From NCBI GenBank assembly GCA_009787795.1, contig WQSP01000004.1, positions 1 through 39,072 on the forward strand: a stretch of 39,072 nucleotides of DNA, given 5' to 3'. Within the stretch, counting starts at the first letter, position 1. Every line of letters starts with the position of its first letter. This document shows positions 7,895 to 16,847 of this stretch, one piece after another. Source of the DNA: Treponema sp. Its GTDB lineage: Bacteria; Spirochaetota; Spirochaetia; Treponematales; Breznakiellaceae. The translations under genes were made by a program, and so were the position numbers. A model generated the notes under the pieces. That model was not told the DNA's origin and searched no databases. It saw only the letters and a program-made list of their open reading frames with translations.

Positions 7895-9028
7895 ATGATT
7901 CGAATATCGATTCCTTATCTGATTACAATTTTCTTCTCTATTTTGATTCTTGTTATTGGTCATAATTTGGCAATAAGCGGCGGAATAAGCAGCATTCACA
8001 ATACTAAAAACGAAATAGTAAGGGCAAAAGTAATAAAAATTGTTGAAGAAATAACTCCTGAGTACGATGAGCTTATGGGTTCAATGATGCCCGGAAAAAA
8101 AATTATTTTTGAAGCGCTTGTAACAGGCGGAAACAAAAAAGGCGATGTCCTTAAAGCCGAGCAGAATTTTTCCTCTCTTTCAAAAAACAGGTTAAGGGAA
8201 GTAAAGGCGGGCGATTCGGTACTTTTAATCAATAATTTCATTTCCTGGAATTTTGAGGGTTTTTATCGCGTCAATTGGCTTGTGATTTTGGGAATTCTTT
8301 TTGTGATTTGTCTTATTTCCTTTGGCGGAAAAAAAGGTTTTAACACAGTTCTTTCTTTGGTTTTGACGTGCATCTCGGTATTCGCGGTTTTTATTCCGGC
8401 AATTTTATCGGGAAAAAACATTTATTTGATGTCGATACTTGTCTGCATTTATAACATTGTAACAACGCCTTTAATCATAATGGGTTACAATAAAAAATCT
8501 TTTTCCGCCATTGCAGGATGCATGGCAGGCGTTATGCTCTCGGGGCTAATAGCAATTGTTATGGACAGATTAATGTCATTGACGGGCATTAACGAACATT
8601 CGCGTTATTTGGTAAGTCTCCCGGGTGACATCGATCTTAATTTAAACGCAATAATTTTTTCCGGGATTATTATTGGAGCAATGGGAGCCGTAATGGACGT
8701 TTCAAGTTCGCTTGCATCGGCGCTTTGGGAAGTCAAGGAAAAAGCAAAAGACATTACATTCAAGGAACTTTTCAAATCGGGCATCAATATCGGAAAAGAC
8801 ATTATGGGAACAATGGCTGACACATTGATTCTTGCGTATATCGGAAGTTCGTTAACAGCCGTTTTATTGTTAAGCATGATTTCCCAATCCTTCCTTGGCC
8901 TTTTTAACAGCGAGCTTATCGCCGTAGAAATTCTTCAGGCTCTTGCGGGAAGCTTTGGTATTTTATTCGCGATGCCTCTTACTGCATTGTTCTGTTCTGT
9001 CATCTACTTTAGAAACAAACAATCATGA
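7895..9028 (+). CDS. YibE/F family integral membrane protein
   Basis: A 377-residue membrane protein with an N-terminal helix (about residues 8-30), an extracytoplasmic domain of about 90 residues, then roughly seven helices from residue 128 to the C-terminus. The segments GAMGAVMDVSSSLASALWE and DIMGTMADTLILAYIGSS are the signature of the YibE/F family, whose substrate is not established. It starts two bases after the FGE-like gene with no ribosome binding site of its own, so translation is probably coupled to it. Family recognition is confident; function is unknown. Confidence 0.88.
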   Translation: MIRISIPYLITIFFSILILVIGHNLAISGGISSIHNTKNEIVRAKVIKIVEEITPEYDELMGSMMPGKKIIFEALVTGGNKKGDVLKAEQNFSSLSKNRLREVKAGDSVLLINNFISWNFEGFYRVNWLVILGILFVICLISFGGKKGFNTVLSLVLTCISVFAVFIPAILSGKNIYLMSILVCIYNIVTTPLIIMGYNKKSFSAIAGCMAGVMLSGLIAIVMDRLMSLTGINEHSRYLVSLPGDIDLNLNAIIFSGIIIGAMGAVMDVSSSLASALWEVKEKAKDITFKELFKSGINIGKDIMGTMADTLILAYIGSSLTAVLLLSMISQSFLGLFNSELIAVEILQALAGSFGILFAMPLTALFCSVIYFRNKQS

Positions 9029-9034
9029 TATAAT
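9026..9034 (+). promoter_or_regulatory. Extended -10 of ligA
   Basis: TGaTATAAT (extended -10, 9026-9034) ends six bases before the ATG at 9041; no convincing -35 is visible (CTTTAG at 9007-9012 is poor), as is common with extended -10 promoters. No Shine-Dalgarno sequence precedes the ATG. Confidence 0.55.
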
Positions 9035-9040
9035 AATATT

Positions 9041-10996
9041 ATGGTCCTCAAGGAAAAAAGAATAAAAGAATTGGAAAATCTCATTGTTGGATATCAGGCC
9101 TCCTATTACAACGGCGAAGCCGAGATTTCCGATTCGGAATTTGATCTTCTTTGGGACGAATTAAAGGAACTGAACCCAAAAAGCGATGTGTTAAAAAAAG
9201 TGGGCACAGGCCCTGATGTTGACGGCTTTCCAAAGGCGCGCCACTTGATTCCAATGGGAAGCCAGGATAAGGCTTCCAATCATCAGGAATTTATAAAATG
9301 GGCGGAAAAACAAATTGCCAAAAAAAACAAAAAAGACATTACTTTTCTTGTCCAGTACAAACTTGACGGCGCGAGCCTTGAATTGCAATATGAAAAAGGA
9401 AAGCTTAATAAAGCCGTAACGCGCGGAGACGGCATCACAGGAGATGAAATTACGGCAAATGCAATCCGCATGAAGGGAACTGTGCAAAAATTGGGCGTTC
9501 CCTTTACGGGAGGAGTGCGCGGCGAAGTAATAATGACGCATAACGTTTGGGAGAACAAGTACCCTGCAAAAGCAAACTGCCGTAATGCAGCTAACGGAAT
9601 AATGCGGCGAAAAGACGGCGAAGGATGCGAAGATTTGCATTTGATTGTCTATGACGCCTCGGCTTTGGATGACGACAATTTTTTTACGGACGAAATGAAA
9701 AAACTCGAATGGCTTAAAAAATGCGGCTTTGAAACAACAGAAACAAAAATTTACAATTGCATCGATGATATTTTGAATTACCGCGATGAGATTGCAAAAA
9801 AAAGGGATACGCTTCCTTTTGACATCGACGGGCTTGTGGTAAAAGACATTGAAACCGACATGACGGATTTAAGAAAGGCGCGCCCGGAAAAACAGATTGC
9901 GTTCAAGTTTGAACTTGAAACCGCGTTCAGCATTTTGCGCGAAGTAATATGGAGCGAATCGGGCGCGACATATACGCCAATTGGAGTTGTTGATCCTGTT
10001 CGTCTTGCAGGAACAACAGTAAAACGCGCAAATCTTAACAACCCGGACATGATTCGCGCGATGGGCTTAAAATTAGGCTCATATGTGTGTGTTGTAAAGC
10101 GCGGCGAAATAATCCCAAAGATAGAAGGATTGGCTCCCGTTCAATCGGACGAAGAGATAAAAGAAATTGAATTCCCGAATAAATGCGGCACATGCGAAAC
10201 TGATCTTGTAGACGCAGGCACAAGACTTTATTGCCCAAATCAGGATTGCCCCAAGCGTTTGCTGCACAGGCTGGAAAAATGGGTGTCGGTGCTTGATATC
10301 CGCGAACTTGGCGAAAAACTTATAAAGCAGTTATTCGAAAACAACATAAGGCATATTCACCAGTTGTACGATTTAAAGGCAGATGAACTTTCTGAGTACG
10401 ACAGAATGGGAAAGCTTTCCGCAGAAAAAGTTATCCGGCACATTCAAACAAAACGGGAACTTTCGCTTGCATCTTTTGCCGCAGGTTTTGACTTTGAAGG
10501 AATAGCGGAAACAACAATGGAAAAAATTGCAGCCGCAGGTTTTGATACTCTTGAGAAGCTTCGTAATGCGACTGTCGCGGATTTGGCTTCTGTATACGGT
10601 CTTGGCGAAATAACGGCAAACGTCATTGCGGAAGGATTAAAAGAATGCAAAAAAGAGATGGATAGCGTATTAAATGCAAACATTATTACGATTGCGCCTC
10701 CCCCGTCCGAAGAATCGCAGCCCCTGCGCGGAAAATCGTTTTGCTTCACAGGAGAGTTAAAAACAATGAAGAGGGGAGAAGCGGAAGAAAAAATCAGGCT
10801 TTTGGGCGCGCAGGCAAAAACCTCGGTTGTAAAAGGACTTTCGTATCTTGTAACAAACGACCCGTCTTCGGGCTCTTCAAAAAACAAAAAGGCAAATGAT
10901 CTTGGAATCCCGATTATCGACGAAGACGGATTTTTGGAACTGATCAAAACGAATCAAGAACTTAAAAAAGAAACGTTGCAAGGGGAATTGTTTTAG
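9041..10996 (+). CDS. ligA: NAD-dependent DNA ligase, divergent LigA
   Basis: A 651-residue protein that seals nicks using NAD. Domain order is canonical: Ia domain (AEISDSEFDLLWDEL), adenylation domain with the AMP-accepting Lys107 in YKLDGAS, an OB fold (GVVDPVRLAGTTVKRANLNN, VVKRGEIIPKIEG), a Cys4 zinc finger (CGTC ... YCPNQDC, about residues 384-405), helix-hairpin-helix repeats and a C-terminal BRCT domain (LRGKSFCFTGELKTMKR). Several normally strict motifs differ: HLIPMGSQDKA where most LigA proteins have PMLSL, CRNAANGIMRR where most have PRNAAAGSLRQ, and RANLNN where most have RATLHN. It may be a second, paralogous ligase or a clade variant. The stop codon overlaps the stop of the opposing gene. 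Confidence 0.92.
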   Translation: MVLKEKRIKELENLIVGYQASYYNGEAEISDSEFDLLWDELKELNPKSDVLKKVGTGPDVDGFPKARHLIPMGSQDKASNHQEFIKWAEKQIAKKNKKDITFLVQYKLDGASLELQYEKGKLNKAVTRGDGITGDEITANAIRMKGTVQKLGVPFTGGVRGEVIMTHNVWENKYPAKANCRNAANGIMRRKDGEGCEDLHLIVYDASALDDDNFFTDEMKKLEWLKKCGFETTETKIYNCIDDILNYRDEIAKKRDTLPFDIDGLVVKDIETDMTDLRKARPEKQIAFKFELETAFSILREVIWSESGATYTPIGVVDPVRLAGTTVKRANLNNPDMIRAMGLKLGSYVCVVKRGEIIPKIEGLAPVQSDEEIKEIEFPNKCGTCETDLVDAGTRLYCPNQDCPKRLLHRLEKWVSVLDIRELGEKLIKQLFENNIRHIHQLYDLKADELSEYDRMGKLSAEKVIRHIQTKRELSLASFAAGFDFEGIAETTMEKIAAAGFDTLEKLRNATVADLASVYGLGEITANVIAEGLKECKKEMDSVLNANIITIAPPPSEESQPLRGKSFCFTGELKTMKRGEAEEKIRLLGAQAKTSVVKGLSYLVTNDPSSGSSKNKKANDLGIPIIDEDGFLELIKTNQELKKETLQGELF

Positions 10997-11631
10997 TTAT
11001 TGGCCCCGGATGTATCCCGAATGACATAATGATCTTCCATCGCTTCAAATCGTTCGCGGACAGCTTGCAGGGATTGCAATTCCCTGTTAATGGTTCTTTC
11101 GTAATTCAACGTGCCGTTTTCTATTCTGAACGCTTCGTCCTGCCAGAATTGGACGCGCGGCAGGTTAATCCACCTGAAGCGCCTTTCGTTTGCTCTTGAA
11201 GCCCATGTTATTACCTCGGCCCAATAGACAAGGGCTGTGCGGTAGCATTGTTCGGCAGTGTTAAGGCTTTCCAAAATTTGATCGCGCCACGGAGCGTTGT
11301 AAAAGTATGCATTCCGCTTGTTGTATTTGTTTCCCAAAAACATGTATTGTTCAATCAATTTTATGTGGAGATGCATGTTAAAAAGATAGCGGTATTTTTC
11401 CCATTGAATTTCGTTTTCGATTAATGCAAGAGCGTACAGCGGATTTGCAAAAGGAGCGGCAATTGCCTGTTCAAGCCAATAAATGTTTTCCATCGAATCT
11501 TCGGGATATTGAATCAAATGAACATGAAAAAGCCTGTAATATTGCTCCTTGTAGGTTACAAAATAACTGTTTACGGGTATGGCGACTGTCAAAAGAACGA
11601 GAAAGCAGGCTATTTTAGGAATTATTTTCAT
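10993..11631 (-). CDS. Exported protein of unknown function
   Basis: A 212-residue protein beginning with a short hydrophobic N-terminus (IACFLVLLTVAIPVNSYF) that acts as a signal peptide or membrane anchor. The remainder is rich in Tyr, Trp, Arg and Glu and predicted to be helical, with a late coiled-coil-like stretch (INRELQSLQAVRERFEAME). I recognise no family; it resembles conserved treponemal exported hypotheticals. It overlaps the end of tmk by 17 bases, so it is the second gene of a tmk operon, and its stop codon overlaps that of ligA on the other strand. Confidence 0.75.
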   Translation of the reverse strand: MKIIPKIACFLVLLTVAIPVNSYFVTYKEQYYRLFHVHLIQYPEDSMENIYWLEQAIAAPFANPLYALALIENEIQWEKYRYLFNMHLHIKLIEQYMFLGNKYNKRNAYFYNAPWRDQILESLNTAEQCYRTALVYWAEVITWASRANERRFRWINLPRVQFWQDEAFRIENGTLNYERTINRELQSLQAVRERFEAMEDHYVIRDTSGANN

Positions 11632-12268
11632 TATGCTTCAATATCGGCATTTGACTTACAATGCTCCATACCATATCGAAAACTTCCTGCGCGCTTTTGG
11701 ACGCATCGACTGTTTCCACCCGTGCGCCTTGTGCGCGATATTCCCGGATTGCGGTTTTATATTTTTCGCGCACTTTTTCCTGAAATTCCCTGTATTCGTA
11801 TATTTCAAGAGAAGCGCGATCTTTCATCCTTTCCAGGGCAATTTCCGGGTCAATATCCAGGAAAACGGTCATCTCCGGTATCCCAAATCCCGAATTCAAC
11901 AGTTGCGGCAGTTCGTCTGCGCACTCAATTCCCTGATAAACAAGCGAAGACAGCACATATCTGTCGCAAATTACCATTTCTCCTTTATTAACATGAGCCA
12001 AAATGCCGTTTTGGGCGTACAAATGTTCGTTTCTGTCTGCCGCAAAGAGAAAAGCGAGGGTTTCAGGCTTTATTTCAGACTCTTTTTTTAATGCAGAACG
12101 TATTATTTTGCCGATTTGACCGTCAGTAGGCTCAAAAGTTGAAAGGAATATCGGTTTTTCAAGTTTTTTTAACCTGTCTCCAAGCATATTTAGCTGGGTA
12201 GTTGTCCCGCTTCCGTCCCCCCCCTCAAACACCAGGAAATTCGGTATTATAACCCTTTTATCATTCAT
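11615..12268 (-). CDS. tmk: Thymidylate kinase with an altered Walker A motif
   Basis: A 217-residue dTMP kinase that supplies dTDP. Family motifs are FLVFEGGDGSGTTTQLNML near the N-terminus, FAADRNEH, the CDRYVLSSLVYQG substrate motif, FLDIDPEIALERMKDR and YEYREFQEKVREKY. Oddly, the Walker A lysine is replaced by Thr22 (GSGTTTQ instead of GSGKTTQ). A run of eight G residues (C on the plus strand, 12217-12224) covers codons 15-18, just before it. A ribosome binding site (GGAG, 12283-12280) lies 11 bases before the ATG. The gene is divergent from tamB and shares its promoter region. Confidence 0.93.
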   Translation of the reverse strand: MNDKRVIIPNFLVFEGGDGSGTTTQLNMLGDRLKKLEKPIFLSTFEPTDGQIGKIIRSALKKESEIKPETLAFLFAADRNEHLYAQNGILAHVNKGEMVICDRYVLSSLVYQGIECADELPQLLNSGFGIPEMTVFLDIDPEIALERMKDRASLEIYEYREFQEKVREKYKTAIREYRAQGARVETVDASKSAQEVFDMVWSIVSQMPILKHNENNS

Positions 12269-12306
12269 AATTCAACAATCTCCGTAAAAAATGGACAGAT
12301 TTAGTG

Positions 12307-12335
12307 TGACTTTTTGCCTGTAAAAGTATTATAAT
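12307..12335 (+). promoter_or_regulatory. tamB operon promoter
   Basis: TATAAT (12330-12335) with a weak -35 (TGACTT, 12307-12312, 17-base spacer). Transcription would start near 12342, giving a leader of about 25 bases that includes AAGG (12356-12359) seven bases before the TTG start codon. Confidence 0.5.
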
Positions 12336-12357
12336 TATAGAAAGCAATTAAATACAA
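12328..12357 (-). promoter_or_regulatory. tmk promoter, overlapping the tamB promoter
   Basis: On the minus strand TTGTAT (12357-12352), an 18-base spacer and TATAAT (12333-12328); a second TATAAT lies at 12339-12334. This predicts a leader of about 53 bases for tmk. The -10 region overlaps the tamB -10 at 12330-12335 on the other strand. Confidence 0.55.
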
Positions 12358-12366
12358 GGTATACCA

Positions 12367-15300
12367 TTGTCAATTTTTACAGTTAAGGACGGGAGGAAGA
12401 TTCTGCCCCGTTCGTTCTATGTCAAAATCCTCATTTTTTTGGGTCTGATCGGACTCTCCGTAGCGACAATGCAGCCTTTGCAATTATTCATCAATCGGGA
12501 AATACAAAAAATTCGCGATAATTTAATAACGGAAATGGAAACCCTGACAGGAATGGAAATACGCTATTCGTCCGTCAAGCCGTCTTTTTTCAATTCGCTC
12601 GAGATTAGAAATCTTTCGTTTTCAAAAAATCATGAACCTGTTTTGACAGTATCAAAAGTAAAAATCACTTTTTCCATTATCGAACTGCTCCTTAAGAAAA
12701 AATCGTTTGTTCACACCGTTATGCTTGACGGGCCCGCAATCAGCATCGACATGCAAAGAGACAGGGAAATTCTAGACACCCTGGCATCTCTGTTCGGGAC
12801 AAACGACGAAAAAAATGAAGGCGATCCTGCAGGGCAATTGCGGCAATATTTTCCAAAAGATGCGGATTTCAGAATTCAACACGGTTTTTTCTCTCTGGTT
12901 GACGGAAATTCGTCATTCCGGGCGGAAGATGTGAATTTGCATGTCCGCGAAGAAGAAGGCGGATTCTCAATTGACGGAAGACTGCTTTCACAGGTAAAAC
13001 AGGTCGGAGTGTTCGAAAGAACGATTGTCCTGAAAACGGAGATGAACATAAACGGCCTTGCCGGCATTGACTTGCAGTCGGTAAATGCAAGAATATCGTT
13101 TGTTTCGACAAGCTGTCATGAACAGGATGCCGTTTCAAGAAACGGATCGTATTTCAATGTGCCGGTTAACAATGCAAAATCTCCCCATGTCCTGTTTACG
13201 GTAAAACCTTTTGACATTGACGTGTCGTATGCAAATTCGGCAGTCAATATCGACATTCGGGACGAAAGCAAAACTGCGTTTCGGTTTTTATTCGACACGA
13301 AAACGCAAAACATGTCGGCCGCATTAAGATTGGACGATTTTAGCCTGACGGATAAAATTTCCTTCTCCGGAAATTTTTTCATTCCGGGACATCTTTTGGA
13401 CATGAGAATGAACGGCGAATCGTCGCTGGAACTGATTGACAACAGAGCAAGGTATGACATTAACATAAGGGGCGGAAATCTTTCCAATTCGCCGTTGTTG
13501 CCGTTGACGGATGCGTTTCTGATTTCATTTTCAGGAAACAATGAAAGGGTAAACGTCAATAATTTCATTGTAAGCGCTTCCGAGAACACCGCAAGAAAAG
13601 GATACTTTAGGGGCAAAGCGGGTTTTTCCGGAAACATGGGAATAACTCCGTTCAGACCTTCGGGAACATTGATTTTTGATCGTTTCAGCATAAGCGGCGA
13701 CAAGGACATGAGCGCTACCTTCAAAATTCAAAACCGCGCGGGAGAAATAGACATTCTGTCGGATGACATTTCAATCGCGGATGCGCAGATAGAAAGCGTG
13801 GAAATTTCAATTACTCCCGCAAAAAGGGATGTAGGCGTTTCTGTTTCCCTGTTTACAAAAGAATCCGGAAACATCTTTTTGGATGCCGTCTACAACCTGA
13901 ATCCCGGTCACATAGAAGCGTCGCTGACGTTGGATGAAATTTCTTTTTTTGAACTTACGGAAATATTCCGTCCGTTCGCCGACATGGGATCAAATTCAGT
14001 CATAAGCAGAACCGTTCTAAAAAATTCATTTGTGGCAACCGATATTTTCTTTTCCACAGACTTCAAAAACATGATTTATAACGCTCCTTCAATCAGGTTC
14101 AATCTTGGCGAAACTGAAGGATTGCTTTCCCTTTCCGGAACGGATCGTCAGTTCATATTAAGCGAAGGAGTGTTTTCCGGAAAGGAAAATGAATTCCTGA
14201 TTGCGGCAAATGTTGATTTTTCAAACCCGATGTACCTTAATTTCAATGTAAACGCAAACTATATGGATTTGGCGTGGAATGTCGACGGACAGGTATTGGA
14301 CAGATCGACATTGATTGTGCGCGATCTTAACGGTCTTTACATTTACGGAAACATCGACAAATCGGGAGGACTCTCCGGTTACATCGAAGGCATCGATTTT
14401 CCGTTTCCAATAGACGGCAAACCGGTTTTTCTGAATTTTTACAGTACGGTAAGATACGGTTCCGCAGATTTCTGGAATGTTGACATCAACAGGTTCATAA
14501 TAAGCGATTTTGCCCCGGAAAGCCAAAATGAATTCCTTCGCATATCGGGTTCTGCGGATCAGGACGGAGCGAGTTTCAGGGAAATACTGTATTCGGACGA
14601 CGTCGGCATATTGGCGGGAAGCGCGGATTTTGCATGGGACAACGATTTTTCATATTTGGAATTCATCGTAAATATCACAGACGGTTATGAAGGCGGCGAA
14701 TTCTACAATCTGGAAGGCTCCCTGAAAGACGAACGAATTAACGTTAAAGCCGCAGTTTCCAATATGCATATCAACCGTTTTGTAAACAGTTCCAATCCCG
14801 TAACGATAAGCGCGGAAGCGAATGTAATCTGGGAATCGATTAATTCCTTTAACGCGCAAATAAACCTTTCGTCATTAAGAACCAGGGTAAACCACGAATT
14901 GATGAGCGCGTCGGTTGCGGTTGTGTTTAACAACGACGAACTGTTTGTTAGAAACCTTCATCTCGATTACGGCGGAATCAAAACCGTAATGCCGGAATTG
15001 GAAATATCAAGGGCGCTTGGAACTGCAAAAGCAAGAGCGGATTTGGGCGGCTTTACGGCTTACAGAAATATCGAAGCCAACATGTCGCTTGATGTCGATT
15101 TTGACATAATAGATTCATGGATGGATTTGGAACAGGTTATCAACAATTTTAACGGCACGCTTTTGATAGGAGACGTTCAATACGGCAATTTGAGGCAGGA
15201 CAGGTTTGTCTTTGAATTTTTAAGCATTGACAGGGCAATTTCCGTAAAGGGCGGCATAAATGAAATGCTTCGTCTTGAAATGGACAAAACCGGAAATTTC

Positions 15301-16839
15301 TTCCTTGGACTTTCTTCGCCGATGCCTGTCAGGGGAACATTTATAGGAACGTTGAAAAACGGTTTGCTTGATTCGACATGCAATAATTTTTTCATAGACC
15401 TTTCGACATTGTATTCCCTGACAGCGCCTTCAAGGGATTTTAACATTACGGGCGGTTATGTAACAGGGAACCTTGACATACGCGGTCCTTTGATCAATCC
15501 GGAATTTTTCGGATCGGGTAGGGGAACCAGCATGCGTTTTGACGTTCCGAATTATTTGGGAGACGAAATAAGGCCTGTTCCGTTTAACATAACGGCGGAA
15601 GGATACGAAATGACTTTCGGTCCCGCAATTGCATTATGCGGTACGGGCGGCGGAATGATCAGCGGCTGGTTTTTCTTCCAGAACTGGTCACCCATAAATG
15701 TCGGTCTTGACATAAACATTCCAAGGGAAAACCCCATACCGTACGATTTTAACATAACAGGTTTTCTTGCAAGCGGAAATGCGTCGGGCAACCTAAAGCT
15801 CACTCTGGACGGCATCAATTCCCAAATGGAACTTACAGGAGACCTTTTTACAAATGACGCAGAACTTGGAATGAGCATGGAAGACATAGCTTCAAACAAC
15901 AACGACAGCGAAGAAAACATCATGGACACCTATGTCGAACTTACAATTACAACAGGTTCAAAAGTTGAATTTATCTGGCCTGTCACAAATCCCATTATCA
16001 GGGCAAACCCAGAAATGGGCACTGTAATCAACGTTTCGTCCGATACTGCGGCAGGGCAATTTTCGATAAACAGCGATATCAAGGTAAGATCGGGCGAACT
16101 TTATTATTTGGACAGAAGCTATTTTATAAGGCAGGGCAACCTTGTATTCAGGGAAAATGAAACGCACTTCAACCCGAAATTCAGCGCAAGAGCCGAAATC
16201 AGGGAACGCACCGATACAGGACCTGTAACAATTTCCCTGATTGTCGAAAATCAGCCTTTGCTCAGCTTTGCTCCGCGTTTCGAGGCAAGTCCAAGCTTGA
16301 CACAGCTTGAAATTTATTCCATTTTAGGGCAGAATTTCAGTGCCCTTGAAGGAGACGAGGACAGTACGGATCAAGTCAGGCTTTTGGTCAATTCAACCGA
16401 TTTTGCCGTACAGGTGCTCGCAAGTTCGGATCTTTTTTCGCAATTTGTATTTTTAAGGCAGTTTGAAAGGGGAATCAGAGATACGTTTGGCTTGGACATG
16501 TTCAGCGTAAGAAGCAAGTTTATCCAAAATGCCCTGATTGCAGGCGCAGGATTGGATTCGCAGCCTACGGACGGCAGCCAGAGGTTCGGTAACTATTTGG
16601 ACAATACAACTGTTTTTATTGGCAAGTATATAGGTCAGCATATGTTTGTTTCTACGATGTTAACCATGAAGTACGATGAAAACAGCAATTTTCTGGGCGG
16701 TTTAAGGATTGAGCCGGACATTGGAATCGAACTCCAAAGTCCGTTTGTAAATATCCGTTGGGATTTCTTCCCGTATTCCCCTGAGAGGTCGTGGGTTTTT
16801 GACAATTCAATTACTCTAAGCTGGAGTATGTCATTTTAG
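12367..16839 (+). CDS. tamB: TamB-like outer-membrane biogenesis protein
   Basis: A 1490-residue protein with an N-terminal inner-membrane helix at about residues 20-38 and then a very long stretch of repeating beta segments, as expected for a periplasm-spanning lipid-groove protein of the AsmA/TamB type. The C-terminal DUF490 (TamB) domain is recognisable from SGELYYLDRSYFIRQGNLVF through ASPSLTQLEIYSILGQ. The start is TTG at 12367, supported by the AAGG ribosome binding site; the next in-frame Met lies beyond the membrane helix. It is followed nine bases later by bamA and no tamA gene is present. This matches spirochaetes where TamB is reported to work with BamA (Borrelia BB0794/BB0795). 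The role in envelope lipid or protein delivery is inferred from family. Confidence 0.92.
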   Translation: MSIFTVKDGRKILPRSFYVKILIFLGLIGLSVATMQPLQLFINREIQKIRDNLITEMETLTGMEIRYSSVKPSFFNSLEIRNLSFSKNHEPVLTVSKVKITFSIIELLLKKKSFVHTVMLDGPAISIDMQRDREILDTLASLFGTNDEKNEGDPAGQLRQYFPKDADFRIQHGFFSLVDGNSSFRAEDVNLHVREEEGGFSIDGRLLSQVKQVGVFERTIVLKTEMNINGLAGIDLQSVNARISFVSTSCHEQDAVSRNGSYFNVPVNNAKSPHVLFTVKPFDIDVSYANSAVNIDIRDESKTAFRFLFDTKTQNMSAALRLDDFSLTDKISFSGNFFIPGHLLDMRMNGESSLELIDNRARYDINIRGGNLSNSPLLPLTDAFLISFSGNNERVNVNNFIVSASENTARKGYFRGKAGFSGNMGITPFRPSGTLIFDRFSISGDKDMSATFKIQNRAGEIDILSDDISIADAQIESVEISITPAKRDVGVSVSLFTKESGNIFLDAVYNLNPGHIEASLTLDEISFFELTEIFRPFADMGSNSVISRTVLKNSFVATDIFFSTDFKNMIYNAPSIRFNLGETEGLLSLSGTDRQFILSEGVFSGKENEFLIAANVDFSNPMYLNFNVNANYMDLAWNVDGQVLDRSTLIVRDLNGLYIYGNIDKSGGLSGYIEGIDFPFPIDGKPVFLNFYSTVRYGSADFWNVDINRFIISDFAPESQNEFLRISGSADQDGASFREILYSDDVGILAGSADFAWDNDFSYLEFIVNITDGYEGGEFYNLEGSLKDERINVKAAVSNMHINRFVNSSNPVTISAEANVIWESINSFNAQINLSSLRTRVNHELMSASVAVVFNNDELFVRNLHLDYGGIKTVMPELEISRALGTAKARADLGGFTAYRNIEANMSLDVDFDIIDSWMDLEQVINNFNGTLLIGDVQYGNLRQDRFVFEFLSIDRAISVKGGINEMLRLEMDKTGNFFLGLSSPMPVRGTFIGTLKNGLLDSTCNNFFIDLSTLYSLTAPSRDFNITGGYVTGNLDIRGPLINPEFFGSGRGTSMRFDVPNYLGDEIRPVPFNITAEGYEMTFGPAIALCGTGGGMISGWFFFQNWSPINVGLDINIPRENPIPYDFNITGFLASGNASGNLKLTLDGINSQMELTGDLFTNDAELGMSMEDIASNNNDSEENIMDTYVELTITTGSKVEFIWPVTNPIIRANPEMGTVINVSSDTAAGQFSINSDIKVRSGELYYLDRSYFIRQGNLVFRENETHFNPKFSARAEIRERTDTGPVTISLIVENQPLLSFAPRFEASPSLTQLEIYSILGQNFSALEGDEDSTDQVRLLVNSTDFAVQVLASSDLFSQFVFLRQFERGIRDTFGLDMFSVRSKFIQNALIAGAGLDSQPTDGSQRFGNYLDNTTVFIGKYIGQHMFVSTMLTMKYDENSNFLGGLRIEPDIGIELQSPFVNIRWDFFPYSPERSWVFDNSITLSWSMSF

Positions 16840-16847
16840 GAGTTTTA

